DNA from: Solidesulfovibrio alcoholivorans DSM 5433
Lineage (GTDB): Bacteria; Desulfobacterota; Desulfovibrionia; Desulfovibrionales; Desulfovibrionaceae
Assembly: GCF_000702665.1 (NCBI RefSeq)
Contig: NZ_JNJA01000006.1
Span: 1-64,000, forward strand
Reading direction: 5' to 3'
DNA: 64,000 nt
Below, one piece after another: positions 1-6,862 of the stretch. The position numbers were made by a program, and so were the translations under genes. The number at the start of each line of letters is the position of its first letter. Within the stretch, counting starts at the first letter, position 1. Under the pieces are notes generated by a model. That model did no database searches and was not told the origin of the DNA. It saw only the letters and a list, made by a program, of their open reading frames with translations.

Positions 1-347
1 ATAAATGGCGTACCATAACGAATCTGCCACGCAATCACGCTCTGACAGGCTGCATGTGGCTTCATTGCGCTACGGTACATACCTTTGGCCAAATCCTCGA
101 AGGACGCCTCTACAACGACACAGAACCGATCCAACGACCGGGCGCGGGCAAGTTCTCGCTCGAAGCGTTCGCGGCCGGAAGTGAGACAGCCCAACAGGTC
201 ATCAATACTCTTGCGCTCGACGGCAATCTTGTCCTCGAAGCCGATGATGGAGTAATCGCCGACGTTGAGCGTTGCGGCTTCCGTAGTGCAGTCGTATGCC
301 TGGAAGCTGTAGGCAAGCTGTTCTCGGTTATCGATTGCAACGATCAT
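1..347 (-). CDS. ERCC4-type nuclease domain protein (3' end outside window)
   Basis: Reading the minus strand from an ATG at 347 gives 115 codons without a stop, running off the left edge. The N-terminus reads MIVAIDNREQ, followed by NVGDYSI (about residue 29), AVERKS (about 41) and GRERFEREL (about 57). This is the ERCC4 active-site layout (GDx(n)ERKxxxD plus the preceding DxRE), as in XPF/Mus81 and small phage or plasmid nucleases. It probably cuts branched or flapped DNA during element replication or recombination. A strong GAGGTG ribosome site sits 4 bases before the ATG, and the start overlaps the preceding small gene by 20 bases, so it is co-translated with the 498-848 and 328-501 genes. 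The family call is firm; the element-specific role is inferred. Confidence 0.85.
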   Translation of the reverse strand, partial: MIVAIDNREQLAYSFQAYDCTTEAATLNVGDYSIIGFEDKIAVERKSIDDLLGCLTSGRERFERELARARSLDRFCVVVEASFEDLAKGMYRSAMKPHAACQSVIAWQIRYGTPF

Positions 348-501
348 ATCCACCTCGGCGCTTCGGCTTGTAGCCGCTTTTCTTGGCGTTCCTGGCCCGC
401 TCCATGCGCTCAAGCTCCGTGATGGCCTCGGCCTCAAGTTCGGCGTCGGATTTGGGCGGCATATGGATGGGGCGAGCCTCTTGTGTCGGCATCGTATTCA
501 T
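328..501 (-). CDS. small basic hypothetical protein (57 aa)
   Basis: An ORF of 57 codons starts at ATG 501, inside the ATGA that also ends the 116-aa gene upstream, and stops at 328 within the start of the ERCC4 gene. The product begins MNTMPTQEARP, has an acidic middle (DAELEAEAITELERMERAR) and ends in a basic Lys/Arg-rich tail (KKSGYKPKRRGG). A GAGGG ribosome site precedes the ATG. I do not recognise a family. The four-base overlap upstream and 20-base overlap downstream support real expression as part of the replication operon of the element. It could be a small DNA-binding accessory of the neighbouring nuclease. Confidence 0.6.
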   Translation of the reverse strand: MNTMPTQEARPIHMPPKSDAELEAEAITELERMERARNAKKSGYKPKRRGGYDRCNR

Positions 502-848
502 TGGATGACCCTCTTGTTCTCAGCGGCATCGTCAGCGCGGCCGCACGGCGTTTGACATTTCGAGTCGCACCATGAGCGCTCCACCCACCACCAGGGATGG
601 GGACGGGTCGCGGGACAGCAGACCAAGTGCCCATGGCTTTCTCGGAATCGGGAAAGGGTGTCGGCGTCGTATGGGCAGGGGCCGGCCATGATCTCGGCCA
701 CGATTCCTTCACGGCATGTCCTGGCCAATTCGAGGAGGGGACCGGCGACCTCCGGGGGCAAACGGTCCAGGCCTGTAGCTATGGGCTCGCCGTCGCCGTT
801 CAAACGCACCTCGACACGGGCAGCGCGGAGACGAGACAGGGCGCTCAC
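498..848 (-). CDS. hypothetical protein with TubC_N-like N-terminus, Cys-rich C-terminus
   Basis: This 116-aa product starts with GTG at 848, inside the GTGA that ends the primase gene, so the two are translationally coupled. Residues 1-50 (LSRLRAARVEVRLNGDG, then LPPEVAGPLLEL) resemble the small TubC N-terminal docking-like fold often found next to primases in phages and islands. That similarity is by eye only. Residues 75-105 carry His/Cys pairs (HLVCC, SWCDSKCQTPC) that could bind a metal. It lies between the primase-helicase and the ERCC4 nuclease, which suggests a part in element replication. Confidence 0.65.
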   Translation of the reverse strand: MSALSRLRAARVEVRLNGDGEPIATGLDRLPPEVAGPLLELARTCREGIVAEIMAGPCPYDADTLSRFRESHGHLVCCPATRPHPWWWVERSWCDSKCQTPCGRADDAAENKRVIQ

Positions 849-3649
849 AGCCTGACCTCGCGGGGAAAGGTCGCTTCAGCGGAAGGGGGGTTAAAGAGGG
901 TTTCGGGGGTTATTTCTGGCCCATCTGTATTTTTTTTCTCCGATTCTTCACGCGTAGGGGGAACGGAAACCCTCAAAACCCCCTGAAACCCCCCTCTGAC
1001 TTGCCAGATCAGGACGCCGTGCCTTTTCCCGCCCCGCTCGAAGCGCATTCCGTCCACGATGCGGCCGGCGTTGCGCTCGACCCACCGTCCCAGGCGTCGG
1101 GGGTTGATGTCGCGCCCATCCCAAGCAATTTCCTCAAGAACAGACTTCAAGTTCTCGTCGGTGTCGGTGTCGGCGCGGACCTCGGCTATGGTCATGGGCG
1201 TCCGTCCATAGCGACCATTCCAAACTGTCAACAGCGCCCGTAACTTCCCGGTCTCTGGATCGTCTGCATACGCGGCGTCGATGCTCTCCACAGGGTCGGC
1301 CACGTCCATGAGTCCATCCCGAGCAACCCCGGCTACGGCACGGCGGATCGTGTCGGACCACTCCTCAAAAGATGCCGTCCGATCCTTGAGGGGGTTGGGC
1401 TGGCGCATGTAGTAGCGAAGCACAGTCAGGCCGGCCGCCACCAATTCAAGCCGATGGTCCCGGCAGTATTGCACCGGGTCGAGGTCGAACGAGCGTTTCC
1501 AGGGCGTTTCTGTCTCGGCCTCTATGCGGCAAGTGACAACGCGTCGGCAGAGGTCGCCCTTCGGGGTGACATTGTTGCCCGTGGCTATTAGGACCCCGCC
1601 TGTTCGCACCATCACATCCTCAGAGACTCCCAAGATGCGATCAGCGAGGCATTCCGAGGTCAGCCAGGCGCACAACGCGTCGCTGTCGAGGTAGCCGGTC
1701 AGATTGTCGAGGACGATCACGGCGGCCCCGCGCCGACCAACGGCGATGAGACGCTTCCTCATTTCGGCGTCGTCCTCGGCCCCGGTCATCACGGAGGGGA
1801 CTTCCTCCCCGGCGATGACCGAAAGGCATTTCGCCAACAGCGTTTTGCCGCTCCCGGCCGTGCTGGCGACGATAAGGAAGCCCGGAGCGGTCGCATAGGC
1901 AGGCCGCCCCATGGCCGTCAGGATGGCCGCCAGGAACACGCCACGGTCAAGCGCTCCGGTAAATGGGAACTCACGGAAAGGCTGCCACAGGCGTTCCAGC
2001 GCGTCCTTGACGTGCTCCATGGTCGGGCACATGGGGACGCCGGGCCAGCGGTCAAGGTCGGGGCAGACAACCAGGATGCCGCTACCGGCGTCGTAGCCGT
2101 CGCGGTCCACAACCCGGTCGTCACGGGGGAGATACAAGGGGGCGGTCGTCACGGCGGTCAGTTTAGGCAGACCCCACTTGCCGACCATGGCCACCACGCC
2201 CTCGGCTACCGGCCTGGGGCAGTCGCACGGGGTGATGTCGCCCGTCTTGGTGAACTTTTGCCAGCGCACCAGTCGATCCAATTCCAGCAGAATACCGGCC
2301 TGGGCGAGCGGTACAATCGTCCCTTGGTCGGTAACGCGGACAATCTCGCCGTTCCGCTCATAGAGCGTTCCGTCGCCACGCATGGCCCCCAAGGCGGCCT
2401 CGACGGCGGCAAGGCGTTCCCCGGCCCGGACGACGTGCGCCCGGCGCTCGCGGCGCAAGCTGTAGCGGATGCCTCCATGGGCGTGGCTGAAGACGTAGGG
2501 CTTGCCGGCCGCCCGGAGGTTCAAGACCGCAATGCGTTTGTCGTTACCGTAGCTCGGTTCCAGCGGATCGGCGCAGCGCTTACCGTGGAAACGGTCGGGG
2601 TCGGCAAGGACGTCGGCCACGGTGACGGTCTTCCCATCCGCCATGACAAGCTCGAACTCGCCGTAGAGGTCGCGGTGATCGGTCGCGTTCCGGTAGACCG
2701 CGCGCAACTTGTCCGCGTCCTGGGGATGGGAAACCGACGTTTTGCCGATCCGGGCCAGGATGCGGCCAACTTGTTCGTCAGCCCATGCCTCACGGCGCTT
2801 GGCGGCCTCGGGCCGGACGGCGTCCTTAAGGGCGGCCACGATCTCCCGGCGCCTTGCCTCTTCGGCTGGAGTGAGGTCAGGCAGGGCGGCCCGGGTGTCC
2901 AAGGGATGGGCCTCGGCGTTGTAGAGCACAGGCAAAGGCCGGCGCTGCACAAGCGGAGCCTCACAAGCGGCCCCACCGCAGAAGTCCAGGCGTTCGGGCT
3001 GGTACACGGCAGCGTCGGCCAAGCCTCGCTCCAGGAGTTGGCCAGCCTTCCCGATCTCGATGTGCCCAAGGCCGGCGAGTTGCAGGCGCTTGAACAGGAC
3101 CGCCCCTGCCCTCGGGATGTCCCGGCCGTCCGCGACCGTCACATAGATTCGCCGTCCGCGCTGCCCGATCAGTTCCCGGTGCCCTTCGTAGATAAAGCTC
3201 GACGCCGACTGAGCCAGGATATGCGCCACCCGTTCCAGCAAGGGGCAGACGCCGTAGAGGGCCGACAACAACGCTTCGTTGGAAAGCGGTGCGCCTCCCT
3301 TGATCGTATCGTGGTCGATCATCATAATGGCTGGCCCGGCAGGATAGCGGAAATGATCGCGCGTCCGGGCGACCATGGGCAGGCCTTCAGCCGTGGCCTT
3401 TGTAAGTTGGTCCTGAGCCAACACCCGCGCTCGGTCATGACCGCAGATCCCGTAGACCATGGCATTGGTCGGGGTCAGGCTGCCAAGCGCGTCGGCAAAG
3501 ACCGCCAGCGTTGGGAACCGCATCGTTTCAGCCAAGCCATCGACCAACTGCCCACCGGGAGCCTTGACCAGCGTGCCGTCATCACCCAGGTGGAAACATT
3601 TGGACAGGCGGGCGGGGACGGTCGCTGTGATGAGGGTGGCGGGAATCAT
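845..3649 (-). CDS. element-encoded primase-helicase (P-loop ATPase)
   Basis: I choose the ATG at 3649 because GGGGGTGG lies just upstream; the longer ORF from 3718 adds a Pro/Ala-rich stretch with no ribosome site. The protein is about 934 aa. A P-loop (STAGSGKTLLAK, about residue 595) is followed by a Walker B-like AAVIVLDN and a sensor-like LIATGNN, a layout typical of replicative helicases of satellite phages and plasmids (SF3/DUF927-like). The N-terminal half contains IMMIDHD and YVTVADGRDI, compatible with an archaeo-eukaryotic-type primase domain with a DxD metal site, but that is inference. It heads the replication segment of the island. It could be helicase only. Confidence 0.75.
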   Translation of the reverse strand: MIPATLITATVPARLSKCFHLGDDGTLVKAPGGQLVDGLAETMRFPTLAVFADALGSLTPTNAMVYGICGHDRARVLAQDQLTKATAEGLPMVARTRDHFRYPAGPAIMMIDHDTIKGGAPLSNEALLSALYGVCPLLERVAHILAQSASSFIYEGHRELIGQRGRRIYVTVADGRDIPRAGAVLFKRLQLAGLGHIEIGKAGQLLERGLADAAVYQPERLDFCGGAACEAPLVQRRPLPVLYNAEAHPLDTRAALPDLTPAEEARRREIVAALKDAVRPEAAKRREAWADEQVGRILARIGKTSVSHPQDADKLRAVYRNATDHRDLYGEFELVMADGKTVTVADVLADPDRFHGKRCADPLEPSYGNDKRIAVLNLRAAGKPYVFSHAHGGIRYSLRRERRAHVVRAGERLAAVEAALGAMRGDGTLYERNGEIVRVTDQGTIVPLAQAGILLELDRLVRWQKFTKTGDITPCDCPRPVAEGVVAMVGKWGLPKLTAVTTAPLYLPRDDRVVDRDGYDAGSGILVVCPDLDRWPGVPMCPTMEHVKDALERLWQPFREFPFTGALDRGVFLAAILTAMGRPAYATAPGFLIVASTAGSGKTLLAKCLSVIAGEEVPSVMTGAEDDAEMRKRLIAVGRRGAAVIVLDNLTGYLDSDALCAWLTSECLADRILGVSEDVMVRTGGVLIATGNNVTPKGDLCRRVVTCRIEAETETPWKRSFDLDPVQYCRDHRLELVAAGLTVLRYYMRQPNPLKDRTASFEEWSDTIRRAVAGVARDGLMDVADPVESIDAAYADDPETGKLRALLTVWNGRYGRTPMTIAEVRADTDTDENLKSVLEEIAWDGRDINPRRLGRWVERNAGRIVDGMRFERGGKRHGVLIWQVRGGFQGVLRVSVPPTREESEKKNTDGPEITPETLFNPPSAEATFPREVRL

Positions 3650-3784
3650 ATTGCCACCCCCACTACCCGCAGCATCGCTCGCATGGCGTCGAGTAGGGGC
3701 AGCCACAGGACAAGGCATCCCGACCAGAAGGGAGAGGTCAGCAAACCATTGAGGGAAAGGAGACGAAAATAAATACCAGGGCGC

Positions 3785-3891
3785 TTGACTAGAGAAGTGG
3801 GGATTGCTAAAAGATTTTCACCACTGCATTTTTCAAATCCAAACGACGCACCACGCCCAAGGAAGCCGGTCTTGCCCACCGGCTTTTTTGT
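3785..3891 (+). ncRNA. candidate small RNA with promoter and intrinsic terminator
   Basis: On the plus strand TTGACT (3785-3790) and TAAAAG (3808-3813) are separated by 17 bases, a good sigma70-type promoter. About 60-70 bases later a GC-rich hairpin (arms AAGCCGGT and ACCGGCTT) is followed by six T residues near 3886-3891, an intrinsic terminator. No ORF or ribosome site lies between them. The transcript would run opposite to, and just upstream of, the primase gene, the position of a counter-transcribed or copy-control RNA. No homologous RNA family is recognised. Confidence 0.35.
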
Positions 3892-3912
3892 GTATTGCAT
3901 GGTTCGCCCCCA

Positions 3913-4161
3913 TTACGCCTTGTTCCGACGAGAGACGCATGGGCGACCTTGGAGCCATTCCAGGAAGCTGTCACGCTCCAGAATAACACGTCCGTTGACC
4001 TTGCGATGCACAGGGCCGACGCCTGCACTCAGGGCGTTGTGAACTGTGCCCGGAGCAATAACGTCGGGCAACAGTCGAGGGATAGCCGTAATTCCGAAAT
4101 GCGAGGGGAGAGACTCCCGGGCGGTCGCCCAAAAGTCGGGAGATGGAAACGAAGTACCCAT
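3913..4161 (-). CDS. small excisionase/AlpA-like DNA-binding protein, copy 1
   Basis: I start at ATG 4161, 9 bases after AGGAAG; the open frame extends further upstream but lacks a ribosome site there. The 82-aa product contains FGITAIPRLLPDVIAPGTVHNAL followed by GVGP, VNGRVILERDSFLEWL. This resembles winged helix-turn-helix excisionase or AlpA proteins, which end in a 'GR...RDxFLxWL' wing. It is clearly paralogous to the gene at 4329-4589. The pair probably regulates the island or directs excision. Function is inferred from fold-like features only. Confidence 0.65.
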   Translation of the reverse strand: MGTSFPSPDFWATARESLPSHFGITAIPRLLPDVIAPGTVHNALSAGVGPVHRKVNGRVILERDSFLEWLQGRPCVSRRNKA

Positions 4162-4328
4162 TGCACACTTCCTTGTGCTCAGCCCTGCCATCCTGGCGGG
4201 GAAATGTTGTTTCGTCACCGCGTCCTGCTGTGACAGGTGAAAGATACGACAGGTTTTAACGGGGGTCAACCCATTTACCTCAATATTTTTTCTGCATCCT
4301 GCTTTGCAGGCACTTTTGAAGAGCCCCA

Positions 4329-4589
4329 TTATCCGCGCTCCTCACTGTTACGCTTGCCGATGCGAGGGCGGTTCGCCAACCACAACAGGAAGGAATCGCG
4401 TTCAAGCACAATGCGGCCGTTAATTTTCTGGTGAACAGGTCCGACGCCCGCGCTTATGGCGTTGTGGACTGTCCCCGTGGCAACGACATCGGGGAACAAC
4501 TTTGGAATAGCCGTGACACCGAAATGCGTTGGACACTCGCGGCGGGCAGTTTCAAAGAAATCAATGGTGGGGTTTTGGTCTTGCTGCAT
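4329..4589 (-). CDS. small excisionase/AlpA-like DNA-binding protein, copy 2
   Basis: The start is ATG 4589 after GGGAG; the upstream in-frame extension is unlikely to be translated. The 86-aa product has the same core as the next gene: FFETARRECPTHFGVTAIP, VVATGTVHNAISAGVGP, INGRIVLERDSFLLWL. The two copies match at most core positions but differ at their N- and C-termini, so they are diverged tandem duplicates, not an assembly artefact. The position beside the integrase-distal cargo fits a control protein of the integrated element. Confidence 0.65.
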   Translation of the reverse strand: MQQDQNPTIDFFETARRECPTHFGVTAIPKLFPDVVATGTVHNAISAGVGPVHQKINGRIVLERDSFLLWLANRPRIGKRNSEERG

Positions 4590-4722
4590 ACGTTCTCCCT
4601 TTCTCCGGTTCACCCGTGAACCTTGATGAGGGAAGCGTATGGGAAGGCCCAAAAAGAAACGTCCTGGGTCAAGGCCTTCCTTAAGAGTTAAGGATTTCCT
4701 TGACGGTTTGAGCAATAGACAG

Positions 4723-5508
4723 CTAGCCCATTGGTAGAACTTTTACTTCTTCAATGCACTGGCGCGTCCTTTCGAGAAGCTCTCCTAGCTGCGAATCTGT
4801 ATTATACTTTTCTATAAAGCGCGATGGCTGTCGTGGGTTTTGGAACTTCTGACGAAAAGCTGGCCACGCCCGTGCTTTATTTTCCCATCTTATTTTTTTA
4901 AGTGCAACATAATCCCATAGCCATACCCCCACCGCACGAGGAAGGTCACGGTCGACGCTTGGAAGTCTTGAGAACTCTCCCTCTTCTTTAATTGAACTCA
5001 TTGGCAGATTGCTAAATATTCTACTATCAAAAACACTCTCGACATATTCCAGCCTATTGTGTAACTTTCTAATATCATCAACTATATCATTAAATGGCCT
5101 CGCAAAATCTATTAGACAAAGATATCCCAATTTTCTTATTTTCCTATCCGTCAAATCAGCCATGCCAGGCATTGCTTTTATCGCCTCAAGCGTATCAGCG
5201 TTTTCATGGACATATTTCATTTTTATCTCAGACGGCAACGGAGTCGGATATTTATAAGCAAGCCTTCCCGACATTGTATCATTGAGTATGTCATCACTAG
5301 ACTTATGTATTGCCCCATTTTGCAGAGAGATATGATTGCATAAAAAGTCTCCAGCGCTATAAACCATTTCTCCTTGACATTGTTGTAACTCTTCAGCCAT
5401 TTCAATTGAAAGATTTATCGTATCCCTAAAACGTTCATTTCTTTTAGTATATTCCCATTTCCAAAAGAAATAAAAATCGTTTATAAGTTTTTCATCTGCA
5501 CGCGGCAT
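4723..5508 (-). CDS. low-GC hypothetical cargo protein (261 aa)
   Basis: The gene starts MPRADEKLINDFYFFW at ATG 5508 and encodes a soluble, mostly helical, charged protein without signal peptide or membrane segment. I do not recognise a family. Its DNA is far richer in A and T than everything around it, with many AAA/ATA/TTT codons, so it arrived from a different source than its neighbours. Single cargo genes of this kind between integrase and replication modules are often anti-phage or toxin genes, but nothing in the sequence proves that. The middle contains WLWDYVALKKIRWENKARAW, rich in Trp and basic residues. Confidence 0.75.
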   Translation of the reverse strand: MPRADEKLINDFYFFWKWEYTKRNERFRDTINLSIEMAEELQQCQGEMVYSAGDFLCNHISLQNGAIHKSSDDILNDTMSGRLAYKYPTPLPSEIKMKYVHENADTLEAIKAMPGMADLTDRKIRKLGYLCLIDFARPFNDIVDDIRKLHNRLEYVESVFDSRIFSNLPMSSIKEEGEFSRLPSVDRDLPRAVGVWLWDYVALKKIRWENKARAWPAFRQKFQNPRQPSRFIEKYNTDSQLGELLERTRQCIEEVKVLPMG

Positions 5509-5613
5509 TGTTCAAGCTCCTGCACTTGTTCCTGATTAAACCCCCGGCCGGCGTCCAGGAAAACGCTTTTCGCCCTGGTTCATGAGGCCAGGGCTAGGCC
5601 GGGGAAAAGTCGG

Positions 5614-5754
5614 TCAATCCTTCTTGCGTTTCCCGCTCTTAAACAACCGCCAGTCAAACTTCCGGTGATTCAGCCCCGGCCACCAGCGCATGGCGATGAC
5701 GACCGCCAGGAGCAAAGCCAGATAGATGACGCGCAGAAGGTCGGACTGGTCCAT
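5614..5754 (-). CDS. small single-pass membrane protein (46 aa)
   Basis: The ATG at 5754 follows AGGACAAG and gives a 46-residue product, MDQSDLLRVIYLALLLAVV, then IAMRWWP and a basic tail ending in KSGKRKKD. One transmembrane helix (residues 7-25) with a positively charged cytoplasmic C-terminus is clear. It lies 19 bases downstream of the XRE regulator and is probably co-transcribed with BrnT-BrnA-XRE. Small membrane peptides beside XRE regulators can be toxins, but the family is not recognised. Confidence 0.55.
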   Translation of the reverse strand: MDQSDLLRVIYLALLLAVVIAMRWWPGLNHRKFDWRLFKSGKRKKD

Positions 5755-5773
5755 GATTTCTTGTCCTGCCGAG

Positions 5774-6019
5774 CTACACCGCCAGCAACCGCCTTGGATC
5801 AACCTTCAGGGCCTCGGCCAGAAGCCGGGCGTTCTTTTTCCCGATGGGCCGGCGTCCGTTTTCCATTTCCGAAATGTGCCGGCGAGGGATGCCGGTTGCC
5901 TCGGCAAGGGCGGCCTGGGTCATGCCTCCCCGATACCGCGCCCCGGCCAGAAACACGCCGGGTAATTCCTCGTCCTTGAAGGGCAGCACTTCCCGCCAGG
6001 GGATGGAATCCGTACCCAT
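5774..6019 (-). CDS. XRE-family transcriptional regulator (HTH)
   Basis: This 81-aa protein carries a Cro/C1-type helix-turn-helix at about residues 32-70 (GMTQAALAEATGIPRRHISEMENG, then NARLLAEALKVDPRRLL). The start is ATG 6019, 3 bases after the stop of the BrnA gene, with AGGTAGGG as a ribosome site made from the end of brnA. It is therefore translationally coupled to the toxin-antitoxin genes. It may regulate that operon or act as antitoxin for the small membrane protein next to it. Confidence 0.85.
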   Translation of the reverse strand: MGTDSIPWREVLPFKDEELPGVFLAGARYRGGMTQAALAEATGIPRRHISEMENGRRPIGKKNARLLAEALKVDPRRLLAV

Positions 6020-6022
6020 ACC

Positions 6023-6304
6023 CTACCTGCCAGCCCGCTTTTCCTGATAGGCGACATAGGCTTCTAGGACCTGATTGATGCGGGTTTGATACCCGGGGCC
6101 GCGCTGCTTGAAGAATTTCAGGATGTCGGGGCGGACCCGGATGCAGACCGGAACTTTCTTGGGTTCAGGGTCCACAAGTTCAGCCTCGCCCCAAAAAGCC
6201 GCGTCGGTGGGCGGGTTGTCGGGATCGTCCGAAGCGTTCTGGAAGGCTTCGGCGTCGGCCATGGCCTTAAGCCGGGCCAAGTCGCTTGAATCGTGCTTGT
6301 TCAT
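6023..6304 (-). CDS. brnA: BrnA-type antitoxin
   Basis: The gene starts at ATG 6304, 38 bases inside the end of the toxin gene, as is usual for BrnT-BrnA pairs. The 93-aa product ends with the diagnostic ribbon-helix-helix segment KVPVCIRVRPDILKFFKQ then GPGYQTRINQVLEAYV. BrnA binds BrnT and represses the shared promoter. The acidic N-terminal half is the part expected to wrap the toxin. The longer open frame to 6508 is a shadow of brnT. Confidence 0.92.
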   Translation of the reverse strand: MNKHDSSDLARLKAMADAEAFQNASDDPDNPPTDAAFWGEAELVDPEPKKVPVCIRVRPDILKFFKQRGPGYQTRINQVLEAYVAYQEKRAGR

Positions 6305-6557
6305 AAATCGTTCGCTCCTCGGGCGTAGCTTTCCGAAGGGAAATGGCCCGGATGTCCTCGTCTCGTTCCGTGTAGACCAGGACCACCACCTTGCCGTGGA
6401 CCATGCCGAGGGCAATCCATCGGTCTTCGCCGTAGTCCCGGCGCGTATCAAGGCGTTCCAGACGGTAGTCCTCAAACAGCTTTTCGGCTGCCGCGAAGTC
6501 CAGCCCATGCTTGGCGAGATTCGCCCGCCGCTTCTCCTCGTCCCAGGTGACGTTCAA
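6267..6557 (-). CDS. brnT: BrnT-type ribonuclease toxin
   Basis: The product has the BrnT signature: WDEEKRRANLAKHGLDF near the N-terminus, then DYGEDRWIALGMVHGKVVV, VYTERDEDIRAISLRKAT and ERTIYE. BrnT is a RelE-fold ribosome-independent RNase. I choose the TTG at 6557 as start, because GGAG lies 7 bases upstream and homologues begin at this point; the frame upstream of it runs through the promoter and operator. That gives 96 aa. The catalytic Arg/His-rich surface appears intact. Confidence 0.92.
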   Translation of the reverse strand: MNVTWDEEKRRANLAKHGLDFAAAEKLFEDYRLERLDTRRDYGEDRWIALGMVHGKVVVLVYTERDEDIRAISLRKATPEERTIYEQARFKRLGPA

Positions 6558-6582
6558 CGCTATTCTCCGTTTGAATATATCG

Positions 6583-6594
6583 CTGTATATACAG
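6583..6594. promoter_or_regulatory. palindromic operator upstream of brnT
   Basis: A perfect 12-base palindrome, CTGTATATACAG, lies 26 bases before the brnT start in an AT-rich patch (TATATTCAAA between it and the ribosome site). Ribbon-helix-helix antitoxins such as BrnA bind short palindromes like this over their own promoter, so it is a likely autoregulatory operator. Confidence 0.55.
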
Positions 6595-6631
6595 ATAGCA
6601 AGGGGGGAGTGGCCCGGCAAGGCAGGACGGG

Positions 6632-6850
6632 TTAAGCCTCCATCCTGGTGGCAAAGACGTGATCCCCGCAACCGTGCCCGTCCTCGACCTGGGGCCAGAC
6701 GGCCAGAGCCCCGGCTTCACCGTTGAGGAGCCCGCGAACGATGGTAGGGGCGTGGCGGCGACAAGTGCCATTGATGCGCCAGCGGCAGGTGGAGCAGGTG
6801 GGAAGGCGCGGGCTGTGATTTCTGTCCGGGGACAATTTTGGTTGAGGCAT
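6632..6850 (-). CDS. small zinc-ribbon-like phage/island protein (72 aa)
   Basis: The product has CSTCRWRINGTCRRHAP at residues 19-35 and ends with WPQVEDGHGCGDHV, so four cysteines are spaced as in a small zinc ribbon. Proteins with this 'CxxCxxW...C.RHAP...WP......CG' pattern recur in phages and integrated elements, with no agreed function. It lies 13 bases downstream of the integrase on the same strand. ATG 6850 is the only plausible start, with a weak ribosome site. Confidence 0.7.
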   Translation of the reverse strand: MPQPKLSPDRNHSPRLPTCSTCRWRINGTCRRHAPTIVRGLLNGEAGALAVWPQVEDGHGCGDHVFATRMEA

Positions 6851-6862
6851 GAGGAACCCCCC

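Noticed and set aside
2012..3772. 586-aa plus-strand open frame
   Set aside because: It lies wholly opposite the primase-helicase gene, has no ribosome site and reads as GC-rich antisense composition.
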